Origin: Owenia fusiformis
Taxonomy: Eukaryota > Annelida > Polychaeta > Sabellida > Oweniidae
DNA length: 64,000 bases
Direction: 5' to 3'
Assembly (NCBI GenBank): GCA_903813345.2
Contig: CAIIXF020000009.1
Location: 35,641,759-35,705,758, forward strand
Positions 35,301 through 47,100 of the stretch are shown here, piece by piece; the stretch's first letter is position 1; each line of letters begins with the position of its first letter. A program made the position numbers and the translations under genes. The notes under the pieces were generated by a model. It saw only the letters and a list, made by a program, of their open reading frames with translations, was not told where the DNA came from and did no database searches.

Positions 35301-38300
35301 GGCTTTGTGCAAGACAAGCTTTATAAACCTTTTTAATGATCATATACCGATATATGAGAAGTTATTCTCATATATGAATCCATAATCTGGAGTGTGGTTT
35401 ACCATAATGTTGAACATTGCATTGTTATAAGATTAAATATTTTCATACTGAGACAGTGAGGGAGGGGGTCCACATTTGTGATTATTATAAGTACTTAGGA
35501 AGACTCAATCATCACTTGGTTTCCTTGGATGATAATAAGATCTGGAAGTTGTAAGTGGACTGGCATAATTCTATCCTCCAAGTGAGTCAGTTTGACATCT
35601 TGTAAACATATTGGTGGCAGGAAACTAGACCTTTTAGGTTAGAGATTATTAAAATGCATATAACACCATGAATATACAGTTAATTTGAAATCTGGTGTCT
35701 CCATGGTTTGTAAGTCATTGTCTGGCCTTACTGGGCCCACATGGGGCTTTGGAGATACACTGGGGCATCTGATCAGCTTGATTGCAATTAAATGGTCTAC
35801 TGCATCTAAACCCCTACCTTCAACTAATAACATGTAATGAACATACATGTATATAACCCATCCAGACATGAAATCTCTTTGTGTGGGTATCATTATTACA
35901 TGTATATATACAGGGCCAAAACCAGAAAAACACAAAGGGCACTATCTAATGAAAATATTCATGAATATAACCAACAATTGAAATCATTAATGAATGTTCT
36001 CCAGATGAGGTGGGGTATTCATTTAGGTTGTGTGGGTCTCTTCTTATGATTATAGATTCGTTTTTATGGATTCATTTTTTGTGGTTCAATTTCAGTGTGT
36101 ATTACACCCTCATCGAGGAGGTCATAAGTTGAATCAGGATGATTGTTGACAATATCATAAGTGACTCCTTATCTTTTCCTGTCTGGCGGATTACGTCATG
36201 TAATATAATAGGAATAAAGCTAACATGACAACAAAAGCACCTGCAGTATGGTGTTCTCATATTAACGTTGTTCCGAGACAGTATAGTCCTGTACATCATA
36301 ATTGCTGTCTGGGAAACTTGGAAACCAAATATGGCTTCTTTGCTCAGTTGCATTTTTTGATTGCAGTTTTGTAATTACTTTGAGTTAATTACCTAATTCA
36401 TATCCGGGAAGGTTTTTGTCATAAGGCCTCTTGTGCAGTAATCCGGAAGGACGCTGTTTAACAATATTTTACTAATCCCAGCCTGAACACTTTTATTTGG
36501 TACCAATGATGCCCATGCTATCAAAATCTCAAGGAACTTTCTAAAATATTTTTTTAGGTTAACATAACATTAATTTTTCTGTATATAACCGAGTGTTTAT
36601 TATGAATATTGTGGTTTAGTGAAGTATATTTGTTTTTTTTGTTTTTTGTACTGACCAATATGACAGGGACAGGGCGTGTGAATGGAGAGAAAAGACAAAG
36701 AAACTCAAAGATATATAATTGTTCTTTATCGCTAAATCAAAGCACATTATCTGTGTTACAGTTGATGGACCATGTACAGTATATAGATAGCCTCTTCATA
36801 TATTTCAGTGACAGATATTTCTGAAAGATAAGAAATCTTCAAAAGGTCATGACTTTTAACTGTAAATGTATTGTGAAATTTAAGCCCCAGGTTTCATGCC
36901 TATAATGATTTTGGCCCATATTTTGGTATCAGTTTCAATGATGCAGTTGCTCAGGTATCTGGTTTAGGGATGGCAGATGTACAGCATATCATGCAAAATA
37001 CAGATTCGAATGTGGGACAGATTTTTATCAGTTTTGATACTAAAGTGCTGGTGGTATTTCATTTCCTCAGATCAAATACAGTAAAAATTGAAATAACAAT
37101 ATCAATTAAAGGTCTACCAGGTATTTTGTATACATATCATATCCATTCTATTAAAATGTTAGTCTGTCCTAATGAAAATGACTTCTGTTACCCAGTCTTT
37201 TATCTCATTGTTTGGACTCAACATCCGTTTCTACAAAAAGTGAAATACAGTATTTGATATGTGGTGGTGAACTTCTTGTTGAGGCCACTTGGTCTCATGT
37301 TTCCCTACTAGAGGCCATGGGTCATACAAACAATATGGAAAGTTTTTCCTGATTGTTAGAGGTTGCACACTTCTTGGAGAATCAGTTATATTTACAACAT
37401 GATCTTTCTGATACTCATAGAATCGTTCTGTTTCTCAAAGCTGAGAAGAAATGTGATGTCATGGTTTATCATGATGCAATATGATTCATGAAATAGAACT
37501 GTAATTCTTTCATTCAGTCTTTTGGCCAGGTATACATCAGGTCTTTAGCCAAGTCCGTGTTAGGTCTTTTCAGATTTGCTGCCACATTAGATAAGAAAAG
37601 TGAGATCTAAAATACTTATTCTGGTGATGGACAATTCATGAGATAAACAAATTTATGTTATTATTAGTCCCAGAAATATTATATGATTTGTTTGCCATGA
37701 ATGTTTTTTACTGTCACGTTTTTAGTATGCTACTGACAGATGATTGGAAATGGAGACAGGTTGGGAATAACAGTATGGTTGTCTTGTCATAGATTAAAAT
37801 AACAGTATCTTTGTCTTGTCATGGAGTTATCATCACATGCCTTGTATTGGTTACAGATGAAGATTTGGTTACACTCATTCCTCCTTCCTCACACAGCCTG
37901 ATTCAGATAGGTAGTTAGCACCTTCACACTGCAAAATACAGTCTCTTATGAATTATGGTAGAAAGACCACATTAAGGTGCCATCATTTGCAAACGATGTC
38001 ATGCTGAAATCTTCAAATGTTTGGCTGAATCAGAATTTGTCATCTCCCTGTTTTCTTGAAAAAAAGGGCAATGATAGTTATTTTCAGCACGATGTATTTT
38101 TCACACTGTCTGTAGTAAATAAAAGCTTAAAAGCTTTTGCATGTTTAGGTTTTGAATGATTGCTATAAATTGGCCAATTTTATATTATTTTGACAAGCTA
38201 GTCTGACAAGCAAGTACTAGACACTCCTGTGATATACCAAGAAATACCAATCCTCATTATGACAAAGTTTGGCAATAAATTAGGAGATCCAGTGCCCAGA

Positions 38301-40223
38301 CTGGTTTTGGAGCTGAAGAAATTCTCTTGCTAGAACAATTATTTTAACTATTTAGATTAGAATAAATGTCATATCTGAAAGTGAAGGGCAAATACAAGTG
38401 GAAGGGGGAGGGGAATCCTCTGCATGCTTATTTTCACTTTCTGTTAATTTTACCAATTGAATAATAAACATATGTACCACGAGTTAACAAACTTGTATAT
38501 AGGAAACTAAAACATTGAAATAAGCCCGAGAGTAAATAGAAATAGACTATTATCATTTTTATCAATGTATTTACAAATACAGGTGGATTTACCTCTTACT
38601 CGTTAGTAAATACAGGTAAATGCCCAGGTAAGCTGAGGTAAACATGCAAAGATTACAATGTTTAATGAGTGATAAAAAGAGATAGAATGTTATTTGGGCT
38701 ACTATATTAAATCAATATCTACCCGTGTAGTGAAAATACTATGATTTTGTAATCAAATCCTTGATACTTGCATTTTTTGTTAAATCTTCTTGAATGAAGC
38801 TTGCTTCTTTTTTTGTACTTTCACTTCAGGTTCAGTGGAAGATTTAAAGGATACCTGTGTTCAATAGATAGGCAAAAGATAACTATAAATTGGATAAATT
38901 AGGCTTCTGCGTGCCATACTCTATTAACATTTAAAACTTCAATGTTCAATTTTATTTAATTACATCTGGTATGAGATATTATTGAAAGAAAATGTGATGT
39001 TTCATAGTTGGTTATTAATACGGTCATTAGGTCGTCATTATGCCATTGATATTGAATCTGCAACTGATTTTTAATTAACCTGTTTTATCTGATTTTGATT
39101 GGAATTTAATTAAATATGGGGGTTTATCAGAGGTCATCATATATCTCCCGTATTTGCCTGAACATGAAAAAATATGTGTTTGTGTGTAGCATTCCAAGTA
39201 TATTTTAGTGTATTGTTACATGTTATTTGTGCCTGTTGTCTTATGTATACAATATACCTGTAAAAAGTTCATTAACTAAATTAAAGTCACTTTGATCATT
39301 TACCTGTAAAACTGTAGTGCCTACTAATAGACTTAAATCATTTGGCTCAGCGTGTTGTCCGATTTTACACATCTTTTTTACAGCAGAATTATATGCTTCA
39401 TAACATTTTATTTGACAACAATTAATAAATGAGAACACCTGAGTGAAGATACCCTACATGTATTCAGATCATATACAACCTTGCCATTGTCAGTCACAGT
39501 ATTATACTTAAAAGATAACATCTTCAGGATATATATTTCAAGATTTTATTAGAAAATTTTAAATCATTTTCTCTAAAAAACATTTTGAATAAACATTTGA
39601 CCTTAGTTTTAAAGCATACAGAAAAAAACTGTAATGGAGTTAATGGAGACTGTTATTTTACCAAAACACTCTTTTAAATTCAACTTTAGCTTGGGAATTG
39701 TGATAACATTGGGGTTTTATTCACTTTTGATAGCTTCTAAAGGAAACTAGTAATTTGTATCGGATGGATGGGTGGGTAGGTAGGTCTACCTTCAATAAAC
39801 AGCCCAGGTGTGGGGAAGATTCTACTCCATCTTTAGCCAGGTGGAAATACCTGTAAAAACCTACCTGGTAGTGTAGCGCTAAAACCAATAGAAATTCTCT
39901 ACAGGTTTTGTCGGTTCAAAAAGTATTGAGAAAGTTTTGTAAAGTTTCACTAGATCTACAGTCCATTAAATAGATGGTCACATGAGATAAGAGACCCATA
40001 TTGCACAGGACTTGAAATAAAAACTCATTTTTTCATATTTTAAAGCATGAAATAGTATGAAATATTGTGAAATTTCAAGAATTTATCTTTAGAGTCCTTT
40101 CGTTGCATCTTTTAAATTTATAAGATTTCAGAAAAGTTGATATATAATTTGAATTTGACAGAAAATGATATTAAACAATCATTTTTAGAGGGAGGCTATC
40201 TATAGCATAGAGAAGGCATAAAG
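32384..40223. other. Long non-coding stretch, no gene recognised
   Basis: Nearly 8 kb of AT-rich sequence contains only short chance frames. A G-run of 13 lies near 34717-34729, a 32-bp direct duplication at 37765-37821, and AGGTAAA-rich sequence near 38580-38640. Some of this could be 5' intron or flank of the UNC5 gene. No signal-peptide exon could be supported; a candidate hydrophobic frame at 36609-36824 has no ATG start and was not accepted. Confidence 0.5.
37765..37821 (+). repeat. Short direct duplication, period 32
   Basis: AATAACAGTATGGTTGTCTT and AATAACAGTATCTTTGTCTT, each followed by GTCAT, are separated by 32 bases. It is a simple two-copy duplication of no evident function. Confidence 0.6.
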
Positions 40224-40232
40224 CTACAACTA

Positions 40233-40603
40233 TACCCTTTGCATTCGTTTGACTTCACTTCTTAAAAGAGAGCTTCGTCTTCACTCTTTCAAACTAAAAT
40301 AAACCTCTGAACTCACCGCGCCAATCAGTGTTCGTCGGCCAAATTTGACCGACGTTCTTTATATGGTCATTCCTTCTGACGTCATCGTTGAGCCCGGAAT
40401 TGACCAATGACATGCGCATATTTAATTAGAATGCATTTGGCATATGTTTCTTCAAGCTCGCTGATTGGTGGAAGGTCAGCGCGTAGGTCAAAAGTGATTT
40501 ACCCAAACTGTCACCGATACCCGTCGTGGGGGCGGGGCTACTAAACTGTAATATGGTCTCTACTAGGCAGAGTGTAGTTTAACTAGACTCTGCACACAGG
40601 GTA
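40233..40603 (-). mobile_element. Mutator-like MITE, copy 2 (371 bp, inverted)
   Basis: This is the inverted counterpart of the element at 17632-18006, closely similar over its whole length. It runs from TACCCTTTGCATTCG to CACACAGGGTA and is flanked by the perfect 9-bp duplication CTACAACTA (40224-40232 and 40604-40612). Different duplications at the two loci prove independent insertions rather than segmental duplication. TGACGTCA (40377-40384), CCAAT boxes and a TATA-like box are kept. Confidence 0.85.
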
Positions 40604-41884
40604 CTACAACTAATAGTTGTTAAGATAAACTTATTTGTTAAATTGACTCACGAGACTTCTTCCCACAAATGAATGCAAGTTTGGTTCAAGGGGTAGATTC
40701 CTGGGTTAACCCAACTTTATAGCTCTCTGGGGGTCCCCCTGGGGCAAGTTTTGTAATGTCACCTTTAAACAGGTGTGTGAAGATCATGAAGCAATCAAAT
40801 TATCTAAAACCTCTTGATTTCACCATGTAGTTCAATGTGGCTGTGTTCTTCATATTGTTTTCAATCCTTGAGTATACTAACTAGGGTCAGAGGTTAACTT
40901 AAGACCTGCTTTCTCAAATAAATGTCCATTAAACTTGGATTAAATCCTTGCCCCTGTACCTTACGACAATCAGGCCTGTTTATTTAGCACTGACAAGTTC
41001 CCCTTATGTGTGTGAATTTTTTATGAATAATAAAACACACAAAATAAACAAAATGGCAGAGCAAACAAGGCAGACACAACACAGTGTTGATTGTAAAGAG
41101 GAGGATTTCAAAAGATCAAATATAATGTCAGCGCTTAATCTATAGTCAATAAGAGCTTAATGTCTATTCAAATGCTAAATATTCCATGTACTTTTCAAGT
41201 GTTTGTGGGACTAAAGAAAATATAGATGTTTTCTGAAGTTAAAAGTCAGAAAAGGTCACCAAATGTTTGCCCCTGTGCATTTTATAAGCAGAGGGTACAA
41301 GAGTTTGAAAATTAAGAATTTAGGGACTGAGAATGAGGTACGAATAGCAAATATGGTTGTGTTTATCTTATTATTTCATGTTTATCAAGCTGGAAAATGA
41401 AAAGTAAACTTTAGGGGAGAAAATTGGAAAGTAAAAAGCCAGATAGTAGAGGTCTGTGATACAGTGCCCCATTAAGTAATTCCATTTAATTAACTGTATC
41501 ATCTATCTTGGCTCTGTCAGTCTGCTTATCAATTATGCTCAATCGGGGCCTGTATTATTTTACATGTGGCCCTGAAGTATGTATATATGGATCACAGGGG
41601 TATCCTATGTTGCTTCATGCTGGTCTAGCTATGACCTGACATACATTTCAAACTTCATTTTTGATGGAATTTTTCTCATTTTACGCCAATATTCTACTTG
41701 GTAATTATATCAAAGTAGAGTTCAAGTTTAATTAACGTTGCTGTATTTAAAGTTCAAAACTTGTGATTATAAATTGTTAGTATCAAAAACTTTCTTTACC
41801 ATAAATTAAGATACTTTTTTAAATCATAGTCTTCTGAAAACCTTACCTTCTTGAAAATAGAAAAATGAAACATGTTGCTTGAAA

Positions 41885-41956
41885 TACCCTATGTGGAGAG
41901 TCTAGTTATAAACTAGCTCTCCTTTAATAAGTGGAGGCGAACAAATCCAAAGGGTA
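41885..41956. mobile_element. 72-bp internally deleted relative of the 9-bp-TSD MITE
   Basis: The segment starts TACCCTATGTGGAGAGTCTA and ends CCAAAGGGTA, matching the outer parts of the full-size MITE (GAGTCTAGTTA near one end; CTCTCCTTTAATAAGTGGAGGCG near the other) with the middle missing. The flanking nine bases on the two sides do not match well, so the duplication is decayed or the segment was remodelled. Confidence 0.5.
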
Positions 41957-42424
41957 TTGTAGAGAGGACCATATGAAGTAAAACAAAATAAGAAATTTGT
42001 ACTTTCATCATCTGTTGATTGTATCAATAGACCACGTAAGTGTATTACTGAAGCTTCATTGCCACGGTAACTAATTCAATTTAGACCAGTCTGTTATTTG
42101 GCTCTATATTACTGCCTGTTCTCAAGGGTAATAAAAAGCGATACAGCATCAAATAGTTATCCCCTCAGCTTAGTAAGGCCTTCTACCATCAAAGATTTAT
42201 ATTTATAAAAAAAGTTTTCATTAGGTGGAAAATCTTAATTATCAGGTATTAGTATGCTTTTATTAAAAAAATATTAACTTGAAAATATATATAGGAAAGC
42301 ATATAACTGGATGCTTCAAAATATTAGTTTTAGGAATTCTGATACTTTCTAATTTTTAGTTTTGTCAGTAACAGACTTTGAAAGTCCATTAGTTTTAGAC
42401 TGTTCAGTATTGAATCAAAACACT

Positions 42425-42597
42425 ATCCCCATCCTCAAGACTTTATCCCCATCCTCAAGACTTTATCCCCATCCTCAAGACTTTATCCCCATCCTCAAGA
42501 CTTTATCCCCATCCTCAAGACTTTATCCCCATCCTCAAGACTTTATCCCCATCCTCAAGACTTTATCCCCATCCTCAAGACTTTATCCCCATCCTCA
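42425..42597 (+). repeat. 20-bp minisatellite, about 8.7 copies
   Basis: The unit CCCCATCCTCAAGACTTTAT repeats with almost no variation. Because 20 is not a multiple of three and the + strand unit has no stop in any frame, it creates an artificial open frame (42362-42700). That frame lacks an ATG start and family resemblance and is not called as a gene. The low divergence suggests recent expansion. Confidence 0.95.
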
Positions 42598-43808
42598 ATT
42601 ATATATTTCCCAAATGTATGAGACAAAGTCTTCCAAGAAAAAGAAGGCCTTAGAAGAAAAAGAGGTTTATGAAGAAAAGATGGCTCAGAAAAAGGCCTGA
42701 GTAAAAACAGGCCTGAGAAAAAAGAGCAAAAAGCAGCCTGTGGAGTTAAGATGGACATCATAAAGAGTTAAGATTAGAGTCATAAAGGCTTTCTTTGATT
42801 GCATGTTGCTAAGATTGCATGTCAATGTGGTTTCATCCTGAAATATAACAGTAGATATATCACAAATACAATGCTTTAACTACAGTACCAGATGTGGATT
42901 ATTAATATTGCTTTTACATTTGTATGACAAACCAAGTCTTTATTAAGGTCTTCATTTATTTTTCATTATTGTGTCTTTGCACAGTATTGGGTCTTTAATC
43001 TCCTTAGCTTATTGTAGTTTTTCTTGGGAAACATGTTTTCTAAAGATGGGTTTTAATGTACTCAGTTAGTAGGAATGATGATGAAAAATTATTTCACTAT
43101 ATGCTTGTGAATTCTGTTTGAATTTAAAAGAATATGACATATACTTTTTTGTTAATCAATGATATATTGTGTGTACATAAGAGCATTGAGTTGCCATGTT
43201 CATTATCCCTGTTCAGGGCCTGCTTAAATTTCCTTACTGCCAGCTCATGTATAGATTGCAATCAGATAAAGTAGTGAGCTGCTATGATTGGCCCTTAGTT
43301 CAAACTCTACTAGTTATCTATTGGCCCCAAATCTGTATAATCCAATCTTAAGGTCCTATGGTTAAGAGGCTATCCGACTAGAAAAGTTAGTACTTAGTAA
43401 GTGAGGCTAGGAGGATAACCTATGTTGGGATGATTATACTATAACTTATCACCCAAATGTACAACTTACATCGCATATTGTCAGATACGCTCATATAGAG
43501 ATAATAATACAGGGTGGATTTTGACTATGTACATTACAGCCAGCAAACCATTTGGAAATTAGTGGTAGAAAGTTGTTAAGGAGTAAAACAGTAGGAGTTT
43601 AATTCAGAATAGGTGTCCTACAGCGAGGTTCTATTGTATGTGACCAGTGGTGAACTGGTGGAGCAACATGCTATGGCATTTGGAGTATACTTTAGTTTAA
43701 CTAGCCATCCTAAAGAAATCAACCTACATGGAAAGGGAATAACATGTAAACAGACAAACACACTAATCAAAATGTGGATTTTTACTTTACTGTTTTGGTT
43801 TTCTTTAG

Positions 43809-44192
43809 GAGAAGTTGCTGAACCTATGATCGGATCTGAAGACCCTACAGTTCCACAAGGAGTACCAATCTATTATATAGAACCTGAAGAAAACAGTTAT
43901 ATTATCAAAAGCAAACCAGTTGAGATAAAATGTAAAGCGTACCCAGCCATGAGGATTAACTTCAAATGTGCTGGTCAGTGGATAAAGCCTCAGTCCCATA
44001 CTAATCTAGAGATACTAGATTCCGCAACCGGGATTAAATACCTGGAGACAAGTATTCAAGTGACGAAAGGTGATGTGGAAAGTTATTATAGACTTGATGG
44101 TTACTGGTGCGAATGTACTGCTTGGAACATTTTCTCTGATGCATCAGTGTCTCTATCAGCTAAAAGTCGCAAAGGACGCATTCATATTGCTT
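43809..44192 (+). CDS. unc5: UNC5 netrin receptor, Ig1 exon
   Basis: This is an internal exon of an UNC5-family axon-guidance receptor, a single-pass membrane protein that mediates repulsion from netrin. The exon begins after TTTTCTTTAG with the last two bases of a Gly codon and ends at TT|GTAAGT with the first base of a Tyr codon. It encodes 128 residues covering the mature N-terminus and first immunoglobulin domain. Family hallmarks are seen: a YYIEPEENSYIIKSKPVEIK segment, cysteines in IKCKA and NFKCAGQW, and the doubled WCECTAW, the four cysteines that form the two Ig1 disulfides of UNC5. It ends RIHIA(Y), as vertebrate UNC5 does. The symbol denotes the family; paralogue unknown. The upstream signal-peptide exon was not identified. 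Confidence 0.93.
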
Positions 44193-47100
44193 GTAAGTAC
44201 AGTTTTTTATATATATTTTTTGACAAATAATATTTGTTAAATGTGATAATGACAATTTAGTCAGACCTGAGGAAAAATTCATTTTTTCTTATATGTCTAT
44301 CAAGGAAAAAATCATGTTTTCTTGTAAATAGTGGCTGTAGATTGTTACTGAAGAAAAGTAAAAACATTTTGTATATTTACCCTTTGGGTTAAATTGTTGA
44401 ACTAAGTCTTGCTTTCTCTGATAATATAAGAAACAATTCATTTGTCCCTTTAACACACATATGAATTCTTAATTATATTTAATGTTGATATTACTAGCAG
44501 CATTATAATCTCCATTGACTAAGCAACAAATGCTCATTAAAGATTAGATTGCTTTTTTGAGATCCTTGCCCCAAGATACTTTCCTAAGATCCCTTAATAA
44601 GCCCTAAAGGGATGAGTCATGTGTGTATTTATCTAAACATAAGACTCCTAACTAGGGGTAATGTATTGGCAAAACACAGAGCAAAATGGAAGATATTGAC
44701 CATCACAGATGACACATTGTTTGAGAAGCCAAACCAATGGATTGATCCTAAGGGTCAATATCATATACAAAGGTCCCTTGAAATTATCTTTTTGTGAAAT
44801 CCGGTTGATTTATTGACTTTCCCTGTACAGATGCCTTCCCTTTTTAAGAACCTACCTCAAAATGCATTATTAAGAGGGATGCTAGATACACGATTCCTTG
44901 CAAATGGTAGGCCCTAATATTTCAAAATAAATCTGAGAGTTTTTTGAATTTGAGATAGATTCATCCGAATTTCATTTCATAACTTTTGAATCATGTCCTT
45001 TGCATATTCCTCTGCTACAACAGAGATGTGAACCTGACTTTTATCAGTCACATACATACGGGACGGGTTCACTAATACACATGCTATATTTCATGCATGT
45101 TTACAGAGTCCCAATTATCACATCACATTGTTAATTGATAAAATATTTATCTAAATTACTTTTTGAGAATAGTCATTGTTTATTGTGACATAGGCATAAA
45201 ACATTTTGTTCGATAAGTCATATTATTTGCACAGTTTGATTTTTCTGTGATGAATTATACAATGATTTAAATGAAAATAATTTTTCTAGTCATAAATGGC
45301 TTCTTATTGATAGACTCTCCTAGGAGATGTCATCTCCCGGGTGGATTACCCGTCAATTTTTGTCTGTTTTATTGTTAAAAATCAAACTATATTGATAACT
45401 TTTCATTGAGTTATAATAACATTTATCAGGGTGTAAGAGAGAGTTAAGTAAATTAATGATTAATTCTTTTACAATAAACTCCTTCGAATTTGTTAAATTT
45501 TTTTTGCAATGTCTATTTTAAATTATCAGAACGATATAATGGTTTCCAAAGCCTGGTATATACCATATTGTTTAGCCGAGATCAATGCTAATGATGCAGA
45601 CGATTCCTATAGGTATTTCATATAGTGTAACTATTGCGGAGTAATCATGGGAAATTATACGGATTCATGTAAGGGCAAATAGCATTAGAGTATAGGAATC
45701 CATAGAAATAATAGACTTTGATGTCCCATGATATTTTGAACCTCCCCCTAGGACCCTAAATCAATTGACACTTTATACAAAAGATACAATATGGCTTGTG
45801 TGACTTATATTGATCATATTTATTAGTTTTCCTTTTCTGGGGTTCTTCTAGGGAAATTCTCACCTGATCATTATAGATATCTGCAATTATTTTTGTTCAA
45901 TCAATACGAAATCTATATTCCAAAAATTTCTGTTTTCTAATTAAATCAAATATGCGTTAGTAGAAATTGGTCACAACCCGAGGGCAAAATCAACTTATTT
46001 GTAAGTGTAAGATACTGGACAATAATAAGATAAAAGTGGGTCAAATATTTCTTATTAAGAAAGATCTAATGGATGAAAGAGATTTGTTCAAGCACATATG
46101 TTGCAGTATGTTTTTAGGCTGAAAAAATCATGATCTGTTATATTTCGTTCATTCTATATCTGACAAGTCCGAATGGTATATTGAGTTTATTAGCGCACAG
46201 TTATTGAGAATATAAAACAAATACATGGGTTTGTAAATATTACCCCAAAACCAGATGCTAGATAAGTAGCTAACTCTGTACAGAGAAATAATATCGCAAC
46301 CTCCGCCAGTTTTGACTTTTGGCAACTGACATGAACGGTGAAACTGGACCTGGGAGAAGGAGATTGAATCGTGGAGAAAATACCCAAATTGGAGGCTGTC
46401 AAAATATATACAAGCTATTAAAAAATAAATAACATTTTGACCTACCTGGGTGATGGATTGTGAAATGTTTTGACAGAATGTGGTCTTTTGACTTTTTGGC
46501 ATGATAAATTTTGAGTAGTTCTCCTCGTAATACTGAATTGTTTTAGCATTGAAATTAAAATCTTGTGAAATATCAAAAGAATAACTTATGAATGTTAAAC
46601 ACAATTGAATTCATAGACATAGATTTTCATTATTTCATTATCAGAAAATTGCCCCATTTATAGTTGTAACCTTATACTTTCTTTTCACGAGACAGTTTGT
46701 AACTCTAGCACTGTCTTTTCTTCTTGTTGAAAGTCGTTCACTGTCAGAAGGTAGTTAATGCAACTCATGGTTCATGTAGTATAGAACTTTCTATTGTTTG
46801 GTTCACCGGAATTTCATACGTCAAAACTTCACTGACATTCTCTCAAAAAGCGTTTTCATCCTCTTAGTAAATAACCGAAGAGCGAACAGACATGTATCAC
46901 GTCTTTTTCATCATTTCGGGGTATGCATCATTGGTAGATTTTTATACTATCATAAAGATTCTGATTGATACATCAATATGTTCAGATCAAGCCCTAATTG
47001 ACCTTTTACAGAAAAAATTATTCAACAAAAGTACTTTAAACCGAATACAGACTTGAAACTTCTAGACTTGAAATAAATACTTATAAAAAATCATTTTTTG

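Larger units (their letters stand above)
40613..43808. other. Non-coding stretch upstream of the UNC5 Ig1 exon
   Basis: This is presumed UNC5 intron or 5' flank. It contains a 72-bp MITE relative and a 20-bp minisatellite, described separately, and no supported gene. The last 12 bases before 43809 form a pyrimidine-rich splice acceptor (TTTTCTTTAG). Confidence 0.55.

Noticed and set aside
36609-36824. Hydrophobic frame as a possible UNC5 signal-peptide exon
   Set aside because: It starts with TTG rather than ATG, has no suitable phase-1 donor and lies 7 kb from the Ig1 exon with nothing linking them.
42362-42700. 112-codon open frame with a repetitive proline/serine-rich peptide
   Set aside because: It is created by the stop-free 20-bp minisatellite, has no ATG start, and shows no resemblance to a protein family.
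43613-43808. Upstream extension of the Ig1 open frame
   Set aside because: The open frame starts at GTG and crosses a strong splice acceptor at 43807-43808; the protein match begins only after it.
46149-46604. 151-codon - strand frame in the large UNC5 intron
   Set aside because: It has no recognised domain, its composition is typical of AT-rich chance frames, and an overlapping second frame is equally long-lived.
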